Below the pieces are notes generated by a model that was given only the letters and a program-made list of their open reading frames with translations, did not search any database and was not told the DNA's origin. The translations under genes were made by a program, and so were the position numbers. Shown here piece by piece: positions 1 to 9,620 of a stretch of DNA of 64,000 nt (its first letter is position 1; every line of letters begins with the position of its first letter). The DNA is from Physcomitrium patens (lineage: Eukaryota > Streptophyta > Bryopsida > Funariales > Funariaceae): contig NC_037270.1 in NCBI RefSeq assembly GCF_000002425.4, positions 9,720,494 through 9,784,493 on the forward strand, given 5' to 3'.

Positions 1-2
1 GT

Positions 3-635
3 CATAGAATATCATTAATACAAAAAACTAAACCTGTACACGTAGAAGTCATAGATGGTCGTCCGTTGTCTTCTGGAGATGTAACTCACGAAACACTTCC
101 TGTAGATGTAGTAATAAATGGTCATAGTAGTTGCGTAATTTTTAATATAATTAGATCTCCCTCTAATCCAGTAATTTTAGGCTTATCATGGTTAGAAAAG
201 TATAATCCTCGAATAGATTGGATTTCTCGTAAACTTGATTTTCCTCAGAGCATTAGTAACAGTTCTATTAACCAAGTAAAAAACCATGAGTCTAGTATAG
301 TAAAACTCACACCTATAGGTGCAAAAGCATTTATACACGCAGCAAAAGAAGGATCAACTTTTGCTATTTATACTGCACCTATTTCTGAAAGCGTAAAGAC
401 TTCAAGTGGCATTCCAAGTCAATATCAGGATTATCAAGACGTTTTTGAGAAAAAGAATGCAGATATTCTTCCTGAGCATCGCCCATACGATTGTTCAATC
501 GATCTCAAGGAAGGAACTCAGCCACCATTTGGACCAATTTACAGTTTATCGCAAGATGAGTTGGCTGAACTCAAGACATATATTGACGAGAATTTAGCGA
601 AGAATTTCATACGCCATTCAAAATCTCCAGCATGA
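3..635 (+). CDS. gypsy-1 polyprotein, protease C-terminal part to RT start (partial, ends at a premature stop)
   Basis: The frame is open from base 3, so no start codon here is meaningful; the true start lies upstream. The first part is the C-terminal half of a retropepsin: the motif VILGLSWLEKYNPRIDW, encoded around 168-222, matches the ILGMDWL...P.IDW region that follows the second half of gypsy proteases. The catalytic DSGA would be left of the window. After a linker comes the start of the RT domain (QDVF, LPEHRPYDC, SLSQDELAELK). The frame stops at TGA 633-635, inside a segment that reads A-G-A-P in copy D. The downstream pol continues in the same frame, so this is one polyprotein broken by a nonsense change. 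Confidence 0.9.
   Translation, partial: HRISLIQKTKPVHVEVIDGRPLSSGDVTHETLPVDVVINGHSSCVIFNIIRSPSNPVILGLSWLEKYNPRIDWISRKLDFPQSISNSSINQVKNHESSIVKLTPIGAKAFIHAAKEGSTFAIYTAPISESVKTSSGIPSQYQDYQDVFEKKNADILPEHRPYDCSIDLKEGTQPPFGPIYSLSQDELAELKTYIDENLAKNFIRHSKSPA
633..635 (+). other. in-frame TGA interrupting pol in copy A
   Basis: The reading frame on both sides is identical (frame of base 3), and the next sense codons read [12 protein letters not shown], the usual start of the gypsy RT finger. Copy D reads GGA (glycine) at the equivalent place, so the change is GGA to TGA. It lies inside a conserved RT segment and not at a domain boundary, which argues against programmed readthrough. Confidence 0.85.
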
Positions 636-677
636 GCTCCAATTTTATTCGTAAAGAAAAAAGATGGATCTTTACGA

Positions 678-3323
678 ATGTGTGTTGACTATCGAGGACT
701 CAACAAGATCACAATCAAGAACAGGTATCCATTACCTTTGATATCAGGACTCCTTGACCAGTTAAATCAAGCTAAGATCTATACAAAAATAGATCTAAGA
801 GGAGCATATAATCTAGTACGGATCAAAGAAGGAGATGAATGGAAGACTGCGTTTCGAACCAGGTACGGACACTTTGAATACAATGTCATGCCTTTTGGAC
901 TCACGAATGCACCAGCTGCTTTTCAACATCTCATGAATGATGTATTTCGTGAATTCTTAGACAATTTTGTCATCTGCTATCTAGACGATATCCTGATCTA
1001 TTCCAAGAACGTCAAAGAACATGAAATACATGTTCGTCAAGTATTACAAAAACTTAGAGATGCAGGATTGTACGCCAAGATAGAAAAGTGTGTATTTCAC
1101 ACTACTCAAGTTGACTTTTTAGGATACATCATTTCAAATGATGGTCTTATGATGGATTCTAAGAAAGTCCAAACAATCATGGATTGGAAGATTCCAAAGA
1201 TTGTAAGAGATGTCCAATGTTTCTTGGGATTTGCCAATTACTATCGGATCTTCATCAAAGACTTCTCACGAGTTGCAGCTCCACTTACATGCTTGACTAG
1301 TAAAGATAAATTCCAATGGAATCAAGAAGCGGAAGCAGCATTTGAAGCCTTGAAGACATCGTTTGTCTCTGCACCAGTCTTATATCGTGTTGACTTTTCC
1401 AAGGTATTTTTTATGGAAACAGACGCATCGGATTTTGCCTTGGGAGCAGTTTTATCACAAATGGGAACAGATGACAAACTTCATCCGATAGCTTTTCATT
1501 CAAGAAAATTCTCAGCAGCCGAGATCAATTATGAGATCCACGATAAAGAACTTCTTGCAATCGTGGATTCTTTTCAAGAATGGCGTCATTATCTAGAAGG
1601 TGCTTCTAGTCCAGTCACTGTGTATACAGATCACAAGAACCTCGAGTATTTCATGTCAGCACGCGTGTTGAATCGTCGTCAAGCTCGTTGGAGTATGTCT
1701 TTGTCAAGATTCGAGTTCATTATCACTTATCGACCAGGAAAACAACAAGGTTTGTCCGATGCCCTGTCTAGACGTTCTTATTTTGCACCAAAAGAAGGAG
1801 ATGCAGCTTTTGAGCAACAAAGAACGGTCCTCTTGAAACCGGAGCAATTTCATCTCCGAGCAGTGAAATCAACACTGACTGTTGATTCAACTTTTCTCAA
1901 GCAAATCCAGTCCAGTATGTCCTCAGACCCTCTTGTTCATGATATCGAGGATAATTCTTCCAAGTCTCATGATTCTTCTAAGTTCGAGTTCAAGAATAAT
2001 CTATTATATTTTGAAGGACGCCTATATGTTCCAGAAGGAAAAGCACGTTTGCGTGTTCTTCAAGCACGTCATGACTTTCCAGCAGCAGGTCACTTTGGAT
2101 ATAATAAGACTCTGGAACTCATATCAAGAGATTTTTGGTGGCCACAAATGTGGAAGTCAGTCAAAGACTTTGTACAATCATGTGATATTTGTTCAAGATC
2201 AAAAATTCCTCGACATCGACCTTACGGACTTCTTCAGCCATTACCTATACCAGAACAACCATGGTCTTCTGTTTCTATGGATTTCATCACAGATCTTCCA
2301 AACTCAAGATCTTATGATTCTATATTTGTGATAGTAGATCGTTTCACCAAGATGGCACATTTTATGCCATGTACAAAATCTATCACAGGTGAAGAAACAG
2401 CTAAGCTTTTCATTGATAATATCTATCGCTATCATGGATTACCTAAAGATATCATATCGGATAGGAGAACTCAATTTGTGTCGAGATTCTGGAGGACTCT
2501 TTTCAAGATTTTAAAAGTGGACATAAAGCTATCTTCAGCTTTCCATCCTCAAACTGATGGACAAACAGAGCGCGTAAACCAAGTCTTGGAACAGTATTTA
2601 AGGTGTACCATCAACTACCAACAAGATGATTGGACAATCCTTCTGCCATTGGCAGAGTTTGCTTATAATAATACGGTACATTCCTCCACGCAACAAACAC
2701 CTTTCTTTGCCAATTATGGCTATCATCCACGACTTGATACTTTTGATTTTTCAAAAGTTGATAATCCTGCAGCAGAAGATATGGCAAATCGGTTGTCAGA
2801 GTTACATGCAATAATGAAGGCGCAGTTGAAGAAAGCTCAAGAACGACAAAAGATAAATGCAGATGTATATCGTAAAGAGCAACCACAACTCAACGTGGGT
2901 GATAAGGTATGGCTACTTCGTCGCAATATCAAGACCACTCGACCTTGTGACAAATTGGACTATCGTAGGCTTGGCCCCTTTTCTGTTTCTGAACAGATCA
3001 ACCCAGTTGCATATCGGTTACATCTACCGGAGTCAATGAAGATCCATCCTGTATTCCACGTGTCTCTTCTTGAACCATATAAGACAGTGGATATACAAGG
3101 AAGAAGACAAATGCCACCGCCTCCTATAGAAGTAGATAATAATGAAGAATTTGAGGTGGAAGAGATATTAGACTCAAGGCGGCACCGAAATAAGCTGGAA
3201 TATCTTGTTCATTGGCGCGGATATGATATTAGTGAGCGCACATGGGAGCCATCCAGGAATCTAGCAAATGCATCAGCTAAAGTCAAAGTTTTTCATCAAC
3301 GACATCCATCAAAACCAAGATGA
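678..3323 (+). CDS. gypsy-1 pol: reverse transcriptase, RNase H, integrase, chromodomain
   Basis: This 881-residue stretch continues the polyprotein after the stop; ATG 678 is simply the first Met, not a likely start. RT occupies residues 1-200, with MPFGLTNAPAAF at 71-82 and the catalytic YLDD at 101-104. RNase H covers about 240-365, with the acidic residues of TDAS (D249), KEL, TDHKN (D318) and SDALSR (D361). Integrase has an HHCC finger (H465, H472, C502, C505) and a catalytic triad D535, D595, E631 with the D-35-E spacing of the family. A GPF module is at 766-768. The C-terminal chromodomain (825-877) has F825, W846 and W856 as the expected aromatic cage, which in this family binds methylated histone tails and directs insertion. 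All catalytic residues are present. Such pol proteins copy the element's RNA and insert the DNA in the nucleus. Confidence 0.95.
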   Translation: MCVDYRGLNKITIKNRYPLPLISGLLDQLNQAKIYTKIDLRGAYNLVRIKEGDEWKTAFRTRYGHFEYNVMPFGLTNAPAAFQHLMNDVFREFLDNFVICYLDDILIYSKNVKEHEIHVRQVLQKLRDAGLYAKIEKCVFHTTQVDFLGYIISNDGLMMDSKKVQTIMDWKIPKIVRDVQCFLGFANYYRIFIKDFSRVAAPLTCLTSKDKFQWNQEAEAAFEALKTSFVSAPVLYRVDFSKVFFMETDASDFALGAVLSQMGTDDKLHPIAFHSRKFSAAEINYEIHDKELLAIVDSFQEWRHYLEGASSPVTVYTDHKNLEYFMSARVLNRRQARWSMSLSRFEFIITYRPGKQQGLSDALSRRSYFAPKEGDAAFEQQRTVLLKPEQFHLRAVKSTLTVDSTFLKQIQSSMSSDPLVHDIEDNSSKSHDSSKFEFKNNLLYFEGRLYVPEGKARLRVLQARHDFPAAGHFGYNKTLELISRDFWWPQMWKSVKDFVQSCDICSRSKIPRHRPYGLLQPLPIPEQPWSSVSMDFITDLPNSRSYDSIFVIVDRFTKMAHFMPCTKSITGEETAKLFIDNIYRYHGLPKDIISDRRTQFVSRFWRTLFKILKVDIKLSSAFHPQTDGQTERVNQVLEQYLRCTINYQQDDWTILLPLAEFAYNNTVHSSTQQTPFFANYGYHPRLDTFDFSKVDNPAAEDMANRLSELHAIMKAQLKKAQERQKINADVYRKEQPQLNVGDKVWLLRRNIKTTRPCDKLDYRRLGPFSVSEQINPVAYRLHLPESMKIHPVFHVSLLEPYKTVDIQGRRQMPPPPIEVDNNEEFEVEEILDSRRHRNKLEYLVHWRGYDISERTWEPSRNLANASAKVKVFHQRHPSKPR

Positions 3324-3417
3324 AAACCTCTCTTATAAAAGAGACAAGATTGAGGCAAGATAACATTCAATTTCCTATCCTTGTTTGTAACTTCTTTACA
3401 TTTGTGACGCTAATTAG

Positions 3418-3840
3418 ATGGAGAGCCAACAACCAGCGGATTCAACTCAAGAACCTTCGTTTGCTGACCTGCCGGACGAGACATTACGATTGTCACAACC
3501 TTCAAGACGACGCAATCGAGATGAAGATCTTCAAGAACGACATGTTCTTCCTCGAACAGATGGTGAGATACAACGCGTTTGGTATCACGATTTGGGAAGG
3601 GACTCCCGATGTTTGGTGATTTTGCTAGAGGTAGGAACAACTCCTGATGGTGTTCCGAATATTCTATTCGAAGGAAGTTATGAAGGCCTCAATAATGATC
3701 AAATAACTGGGTGGTCTTCCCGCCCTGGTATGGGACACTACCGATGGTTGAGAGGCCCTATCTATCATCTTCGAAGAGAACAGAGATCAGAGTATGTGGC
3801 GAATATAATTCGTCGCATCATAGATTTCCTCAGCATATGA
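3418..3840 (+). CDS. accessory ORF downstream of pol, conserved in family, function unknown
   Basis: This 140-residue ORF starts at ATG 3418, 94 bases after the pol stop, and ends at TGA 3838-3840, 27 bases before the polypurine tract. The first 45 residues are polar and probably disordered (S/T/Q/E/R-rich). The remainder looks folded, with RVWYHDLGRDSRCLVILLEVG and a C-terminal GHYRWLRGPIYHLRREQ followed by a basic, amphipathic end (IIRRIIDFLSI). I see no signal peptide, membrane span, zinc finger or known retroviral motif. Copy D (54879-56612, minus strand) keeps the same frame over both halves, the same stop position and conservative replacements, with stops only at deaminated Gln and Arg codons. 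It was therefore probably translated, perhaps from a spliced or reinitiated message. Envelope-like function is not supported because no transmembrane segment is visible. The function is unknown. Confidence 0.75.
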   Translation: MESQQPADSTQEPSFADLPDETLRLSQPSRRRNRDEDLQERHVLPRTDGEIQRVWYHDLGRDSRCLVILLEVGTTPDGVPNILFEGSYEGLNNDQITGWSSRPGMGHYRWLRGPIYHLRREQRSEYVANIIRRIIDFLSI

Positions 3841-3867
3841 TGACCGCTCTTCGTGGAACTCGTCTCT

Positions 3868-3878
3868 AGAAGGGGGGG
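3868..3878 (+). promoter_or_regulatory. polypurine tract of copy A
   Basis: AGAAGGGGGGG lies three bases upstream of the LTR start TGTCACGG. Copy D has the matching C/T run at 54838-54851 in reverse orientation beside its 3' LTR. This is the plus-strand primer site for reverse transcription. Confidence 0.85.
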
Positions 3879-3881
3879 TAA

Positions 3882-4434
3882 TGTCACGGCCATAATCATA
3901 TAAGCTAATAATTACATATAGAAATAGGTAGAAGTAAGTAAAAGTAGATAAAAGTAAGTTAATTGTATAATATTTAATATAGAAGCTTCCTAGAAACTTC
4001 CTAGACGCTGCTTTGACTTCATAGGTGTCTTTAATTGACTTTTTGGATTAGAAACGTGGTCAACAAGTTGGCCATGTGCCACACATGTTGTTAGCTTGAA
4101 GATCAAGCTAACTATGTGGCCCACACGTAGGAAAACTTGCCTTGTAAGTCAAGGCATGTGTCCTACAAAGTCAACACATATTGGAGGTCCTATAGAACGT
4201 CGCCACGTAGCCCCTAGTTAGATAGTATATATAGAGACAAGAGTGAAGGCTTCTTCACTCTTGTCAACTCCTTTCTTGCTTCTAGTCTAGTTTCAAGGGT
4301 CTCTAGTTTTCTTGTATTTTGGCAATAGCCATTCCAGTTTCTTTCTTAATATACATATTTCTATTTTGTCCTATTTCTTTTTTGAGAAAAGTCTTACTTA
4401 CTCTTTAGCTTTCATCGAGTTCTTGTCCTTGACA
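3882..4434 (+). repeat. 3' LTR of gypsy-1 copy A (553 bp)
   Basis: The LTR starts with TGTCACGG right after the polypurine tract and ends with CCTTGACA. The end was set by alignment to copy D, where the LTR at 62612-63160 is 549 bp long in reverse orientation. It holds several short inverted motifs around AAGTTGGC, AGCTTG and GGCATGTG, which recur in all copies and are probably U3 regulatory sequence. Confidence 0.88.
4226..4233 (+). promoter_or_regulatory. LTR TATA box
   Basis: TATATATA follows a CCACGTAG segment and precedes the GAGACAAGAG start region. The same TATATA plus GAG.CAAGAGTGAAG arrangement is kept in copies B (about 52,957) and D (about 62,811, reverse). It is the probable promoter of the element. 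Confidence 0.6.
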
Positions 4435-5250
4435 TAGTCTTATCTTCCTACTTGTACCCAAGGTGCTACAACCAATATGGGAATTGTGCACCTCTCTTCC
4501 TACTGAGACTACACTAACTGCTGGTCTTCCTATTTTCTACTAGTAAAACTACTTTTTTTGTATTTTTGACTTCACCATGGTATTCAAAAACACCCAATTA
4601 GCCTAGAAACCTTGTATAGTCTTCAAATCTTGCTTCATTTCTTCATAATGGCTCTCAAGGTGGTAAAACTCAATTTTACTAAGGTTTTGAAAATTTCTCT
4701 AAAAATTCATAAAAAATCTTAAATAAATTCTAAATATATTCTAGAAAATATTATAATATTTCTATAATAATAATATCCATATAAGGCTATATTTTTCTAT
4801 CTTGGTGATTTTTTATAGTAATAAAATTAATTTAAATCCATAAAAATCCTATTTTTTACATACATAACTTAAAAGACATGAAGTTCTTTTTCATGCTTTT
4901 TTTAAGTATTAATTAATCATTTATAGGATTTTTGTAAGTAATATATGTAGATATGCAACCAATATAAAAATTGGTCTCAATTACTAATCATTAATATTCA
5001 ATAATGAGTGAAAATACTAAATCAACTAAGATAATTGCCTCCAAGACTTATTAAGACTCCATTTTTGTAACTCTTCTTCTAATAAGACTTTTACACTTTA
5101 AATGCTTCTAAATTCTAATAAATATATAAATAGTCAAAAAAACTCTCTAACCTTAGTATTTATCTCATTAAATGATGGAATAACATATTTTTAACCAATC
5201 CACTAATTAAGATCCATTAATGGGACTCACAATTTTCAATGCCTAGATTT
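4435..5250. repeat. flank repeat X, left copy (homologous to 63161-64000)
   Basis: The sequence after the LTR, beginning near CCCAAGGTGCTACAACC, matches the sequence at 63176 onward (TCAAGGTGCTACAACCC) and stays collinear for about 800 bp to the CCATTAA...GGGACTCACAA segment. It has no ORF. It may be part of an older repeat that served as target for both gypsy-1 insertions. Confidence 0.7.
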
Positions 5251-6076
5251 GAAGTTTGTATGACTATTTGCTACATTGATCCCTAACAATGTCATAAAAT
5301 TTTGGAACCTTTTCTATTTATTTCAATAAATTAGTGTTTATTTATTTTTATATTTTTTTTTTCTTTTTTTTTTCCTAAGTAAGAAATTGATTTATTTTTT
5401 ACATTGAATCATTCAAAAGTCATGTGAGCATGGTATGATCCATGTTGAATAGCTAAATTTACAATATTTTTATTGATAGATTTCAAAGAGGTAAGCTATA
5501 AAAAGCATTCAATAAACTAAAATTGTAAATAATATGCTATACTAAAGCTCATTATTAGTGCTAAAAAACAAAATACATAAACACATATTTTATATTAGAT
5601 TTTTTTGAATTTAATACCAAATTAATATAAATTTGTTTTTATTAATTTTATTATTAAAGAATAGAATTTATAAATCAAAGTAGATAACAAAAAAAATGCT
5701 TTAAAAATTAAAATGTAGAAGTACGTCTATGTATCTATTACAAATATAAATATGAGATTTTTTTCTTATAAAATTTTTAAAAGCTTCATTTGTTGCTCAT
5801 ATCAAATTTTGAAGTTTATGCAATTGTTGGCAAAATCAATCTTCAATAATGTCATGAATTGTTATAAAAATACATTGTGATAATTTTAAGCAATTATATG
5901 GATAATAGGAAGATAATAAATAACTGAAATTATAGTAATGTGACCACACAAATACAAGTCTACTATTCTTTGTTTTTTGATCATGTTATACATGTATTGC
6001 AAGTTTTAGACAACTAGATGTATTTTTGATATATTGCATCTATTGCGTGTAAAGATTCAAATGCTTGCAAGTGTGA

Positions 6077-6102
6077 TTTTTTTTTTTTTTTTTTTTTTTT
6101 TT
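6077..6102. repeat. poly-T run (26 bp)
   Basis: An uninterrupted run of T. No adjacent coding remnant of a LINE or SINE was found to make it a retroposon tail. Confidence 0.9.
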
Positions 6103-6999
6103 GGAGTCTTTAGAGGTATCAACTGTTGTTTTTAATAAATGATTAGAAGTCCTACAAAATCCCGTACATTAAAAACTACTTCACTGTAAATGATATTGAT
6201 ATAACAACTTGGTCCCAATGATCTATTTTTGTGATGGCTAATCCAAAACAACCTACTTTAATTGCTCACTTCTTGCTTCAAGACATCTGATTAGCCATAA
6301 TGGATAAATATTCTGAATTTTTTAAAAAAGGATTTATTATATTTTTCTTTTAATTCAATATTAAATTTATGGTCATATTAAAATTCTTAAAATCCAAGAA
6401 ATTACAAAAATATCCTTTTGCTGAGGTTTTAGAAACAAGTCCAATAGAAAATCCAATTTGTTTCATGATAGGCTATACTATCATGTGCATATTTTTGTTA
6501 TATTCAAACTTTCAAGGAATGAAAAAAATCATAATATAATGTCTCTACAATGAATATTTAAAAATAAATAAATTAAATAATTAAAATTAAAATATTGAAT
6601 TAGAGCTTTGATTAAAAAAAAGTAGTTAGTAGTTTAGTTCAAAATTGATTAAGATTTTTATAATATTTAATAAATTTTGCAACCAAATTTTATTATAAAA
6701 CTTATTTACTATACTGATTTTCAAAGTCAAAACCATGATTTAAAAAAAAACTCATATTATTTTATATCACAAATAAAATAAATTTTGGAAAATTCAAATC
6801 TATTGATGTATTAAAAGTTAAAATATTACAATTTTTATTGTACATTTAATAAATTTTTTTTAGATATAAATATATATGTATTAAATATTTTAGCTCGTAT
6901 TTTTTTCAAAAATTATATTTTTAAATATGAAAATCTTTGTTATATTTTTATATAATTTCTTTTTAATTATTAAAACATATTTTAAAAGTTATAAAATAC

Positions 7000-7001
<2 letters not shown>

Positions 7002-7036
<35 letters not shown>
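7002..7036. repeat. (AT)n microsatellite
   Basis: Alternating A and T for about 35 bp. Confidence 0.95.
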
Positions 7037-7040
<4 letters not shown>

Positions 7041-7094
7041 GATAATATTGTATGTAAAGAAGTTCTCCAATAATAATTTTAAGTAATTTATAAT

Positions 7095-7185
7095 TTTTTT
7101 TTATTTGTTGATAAATAATCAAAAAAATTCTGACAATTTTTTTTTATTTGTTGATAAATAATCAAAAAAATTCTGACAATTTTTT
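7095..7185. repeat. 43-bp tandem duplication
   Basis: The unit TTATTTGTTGATAAATAATC followed by AAAAAAATTCTGACAA occurs twice, starting at 7101 and 7144, with no visible difference. This suggests a recent local duplication. Confidence 0.9.
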
Positions 7186-7959
7186 TTATTATGATACAAA
7201 CTTTATGATATCTACTTTCTTAAAAAAAAAATTAGATTTTTTATTATTTTTAAATTATAATTCTTAAATTTATTTTTAGAATAGATCAACTTTATTTAAT
7301 AACAGTTTTTTTAAAAATAAAATATCAATCAAAGTAAAACTTTTAAAATTTCTAAAAACTAACTCTAAAAAATATTTATTTGATATAAATATTTATATTC
7401 ACCAAAGAATGTTACAAATCTTTAGACTGTCTTTTAATTTTATCAAAGCTATGAACGTATGTTCAATTATAATTATATATAATTTTTAAAAATAAGATCT
7501 TATAAAAATAAAATATCATATTAAATAGTTTTAAAAATTATATTGATATTTTTGTTAATGAGATTTTTACATATTAAGGTATTAGTATGTTTGTTTTTCT
7601 ACATGTAATAATTGCATATAACATTTAGTAAATAGAAATAAATAGAAGTAGTTAAAAATATATTAAACTGATAATTTGTTTTTTAGAAACTTCAAGGATA
7701 TTTTGTTAGTGTAGATTGAATATTTAAACTATTATAGATATGTTCTGTAGCTATTAAAACTTATCCTACAATTTTCTTATTTTTAAGAAATTATATTGTC
7801 ATATTGTGTGAAATCAACTTTAGAATATTTTAAATATCAAACTACATAATGGTTTATTCTTACCTTAAAGTTAAATTTACAACTCAAAAAAATGCAGAAG
7901 GTGTTTAGAAATGCCTTTTTGGCAATCTTAAATAACTTAAATAAGCTTCTAATTATCCT

Positions 7960-8300
7960 AAGTATATTTTATTAACATTAGAAAAATCCTAGCTATATCT
8001 TATCATACTCTAATCAACATCAAATAAATCTTAAATAATTTTTAAAATCCCTAATTAAATCCTTACTAACCTAAAAAATCTTAAAAAGATGCTAATCAAT
8101 TTTAAAGATATCCTAAAGAAATCCTAAATCAATTATAAATAAAACTTAAAAGAATCATAAAAAAATCATAAAAATATTCTAACAAAATCTTAAGAAAATT
8201 TTAAAAATCTTAAAGAAATTTTAAATAAATCTTAATTAAATTCTAATTAAATCTTAATTAAATTCTAATTAAATCTTAACCAAATTTTACAAAAAATTAA
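7960..8300. repeat. degenerate aaatcctaa-type array
   Basis: Runs of TTAAATAAATC, TCCTAATTAAA and close variants repeat at irregular 10-13 bp steps. The same kind of array occurs near 25,470-25,930, 31,920-32,220, 39,670-39,990, 42,700-43,060 (reverse) and 51,200-51,480 (reverse), mostly inside copies of one LTR family. This copy may mark a further, very decayed LTR. Confidence 0.6.
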
Positions 8301-8833
8301 AAAAATTAACAATTACAAATGTAATTATTGATTTTGATTCAAAATTTGCAAACTTTTCAATCTTCTAATTAATAATAATAATTTAAAATATAATATTACC
8401 ATTTGAAAGGAAAAAAAAATCTAATCTACGTGGATGTTGGTCGTCATCCTTCTCCAACCTTGATGTTAATTTTCTAGCATCAATACTTTCTATCTATACT
8501 ATTTACTTGCTTTTAAAATTTACACAAATTTTTGGAATGTAATCAACTAATTCACAAAAGATCATCTCAATCCAACCAACAAATATCTCAATATTATAGA
8601 AACTTTCACTAATAATGATCTATTTAAAAAAAATTAAAAAAAATTATAGTTTGTAGTATGTATTAGTCACTTATATTTGTAAAGTAGATGATACAAGGTA
8701 TAATTTAGTTTCTGATTCTAAAATAAAATGAAAAACTAGATTAATTTTTAATTAATTTTTGATATTTTTTACTTGACTTATAGTTGATGTTTTATATTTG
8801 CGATTTTTTTTAAAAGTGTAATATGTTTGTGGC

Positions 8834-8860
8834 TTTATTTATTTATTTATTTATTTATTA
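8834..8860. repeat. (TTTA)n microsatellite
   Basis: About six copies of TTTA in a row. Confidence 0.9.
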
Positions 8861-9570
8861 TTCAGGTATGCAATTCCAAGTTATCAAAACACTTATGCAA
8901 TAAGATATGAGATGTAAGAAGCTAGTGTTTTAAGGTTAGTTTAGATTTCTAAAACAACTAAAGATCTACACATTTGTTAAATTTAAAATATAAGATATAA
9001 AAAAAAGACACTATGGTGAAATTCTATACTAAGTTAGAGTAGAAGCTAAAAATTATATCAAAAAATTTAACATCTACAAATTCATATTATACTTAGAATA
9101 AAAAATTAAGTAATATCAATAAGAGTTTGTTATAAAATCTATCAACTTGTAAGTTAAACAATTTTATGATTATTATATTTATATATATAATTAAATGTAA
9201 ATTAGTGTAAAATACAAAAAAATTATCTAATATTTATATATAGCATGTAATTTATAGTATTTTATTAATAAGAACTTAGGATTCTTTAGGATTTATTTGG
9301 AATTATTAGGATTTAAATCAAAAAAATATTTAAGTTTTGGAATTGTTAAAAGATCTAGATTGTTGAAGGATTTTTTTTATGTACTTAATATTTAAGATTT
9401 GAAGATATTTTTGATAACATATAAATTTTTTTTTGCAAGAAAACACCTATTACATTTCTAAACAGGATTTATGTGATACTATAGTATTTTATCTATTTAT
9501 TAATTCGAAAATAGTAGAATTAAGTATATTGAATCAATTGTATTCCTAAGATATACTTTGGATGGTAATA

Positions 9571-9577
<7 letters not shown>

Positions 9578-9616
<39 letters not shown>
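9578..9616. repeat. (AT)n microsatellite
   Basis: Alternating A and T for about 39 bp. Confidence 0.95.

Positions 9617-9620
<4 letters not shown>

Larger units (their letters stand above)
1..4434 (+). mobile_element. Ty3/gypsy chromovirus, copy A (5' part outside window)
   Basis: This is the 3' two thirds of an LTR retrotransposon in gypsy order: protease tail, reverse transcriptase, RNase H, integrase, chromodomain, extra ORF, polypurine tract and 3' LTR. Gag, the protease active site and the 5' LTR lie beyond the left edge. It is by far the best preserved element here: one in-frame stop in about 1,100 codons, no frameshift, and CpG sites largely kept. Other copies of the same family in the window (called B, C, D, E and F) are heavily decayed. 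Recent insertion is an inference; the LTR-LTR comparison needed to date it lies outside the window. Confidence 0.95.

Noticed and set aside
633-635. TGA as a programmed readthrough site between protease and RT
   Set aside because: It sits within a conserved RT motif, and copy D has a glycine codon there.
1882-2331. 149-codon alternative-frame ORF inside integrase, with a relative at 46092-46286
   Set aside because: It overlaps the intact integrase frame, and its similarity in copy C follows from nucleotide homology alone.
3410-3640. Antisense ORF opposite the accessory ORF, with a matching antisense ORF at 56390-56620
   Set aside because: The pair looks conserved at first, but both are shadows of the sense ORF in the two copies. 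The sense frame extends over the full length with a conserved stop, and the antisense frame does not.
3418-3840. Accessory ORF as an envelope gene
   Set aside because: No signal peptide, no transmembrane segment and only 140 residues.
6077-6102. Poly-T as the reversed tail of a SINE or LINE
   Set aside because: No promoter boxes, coding remnant or target duplication was found next to it.
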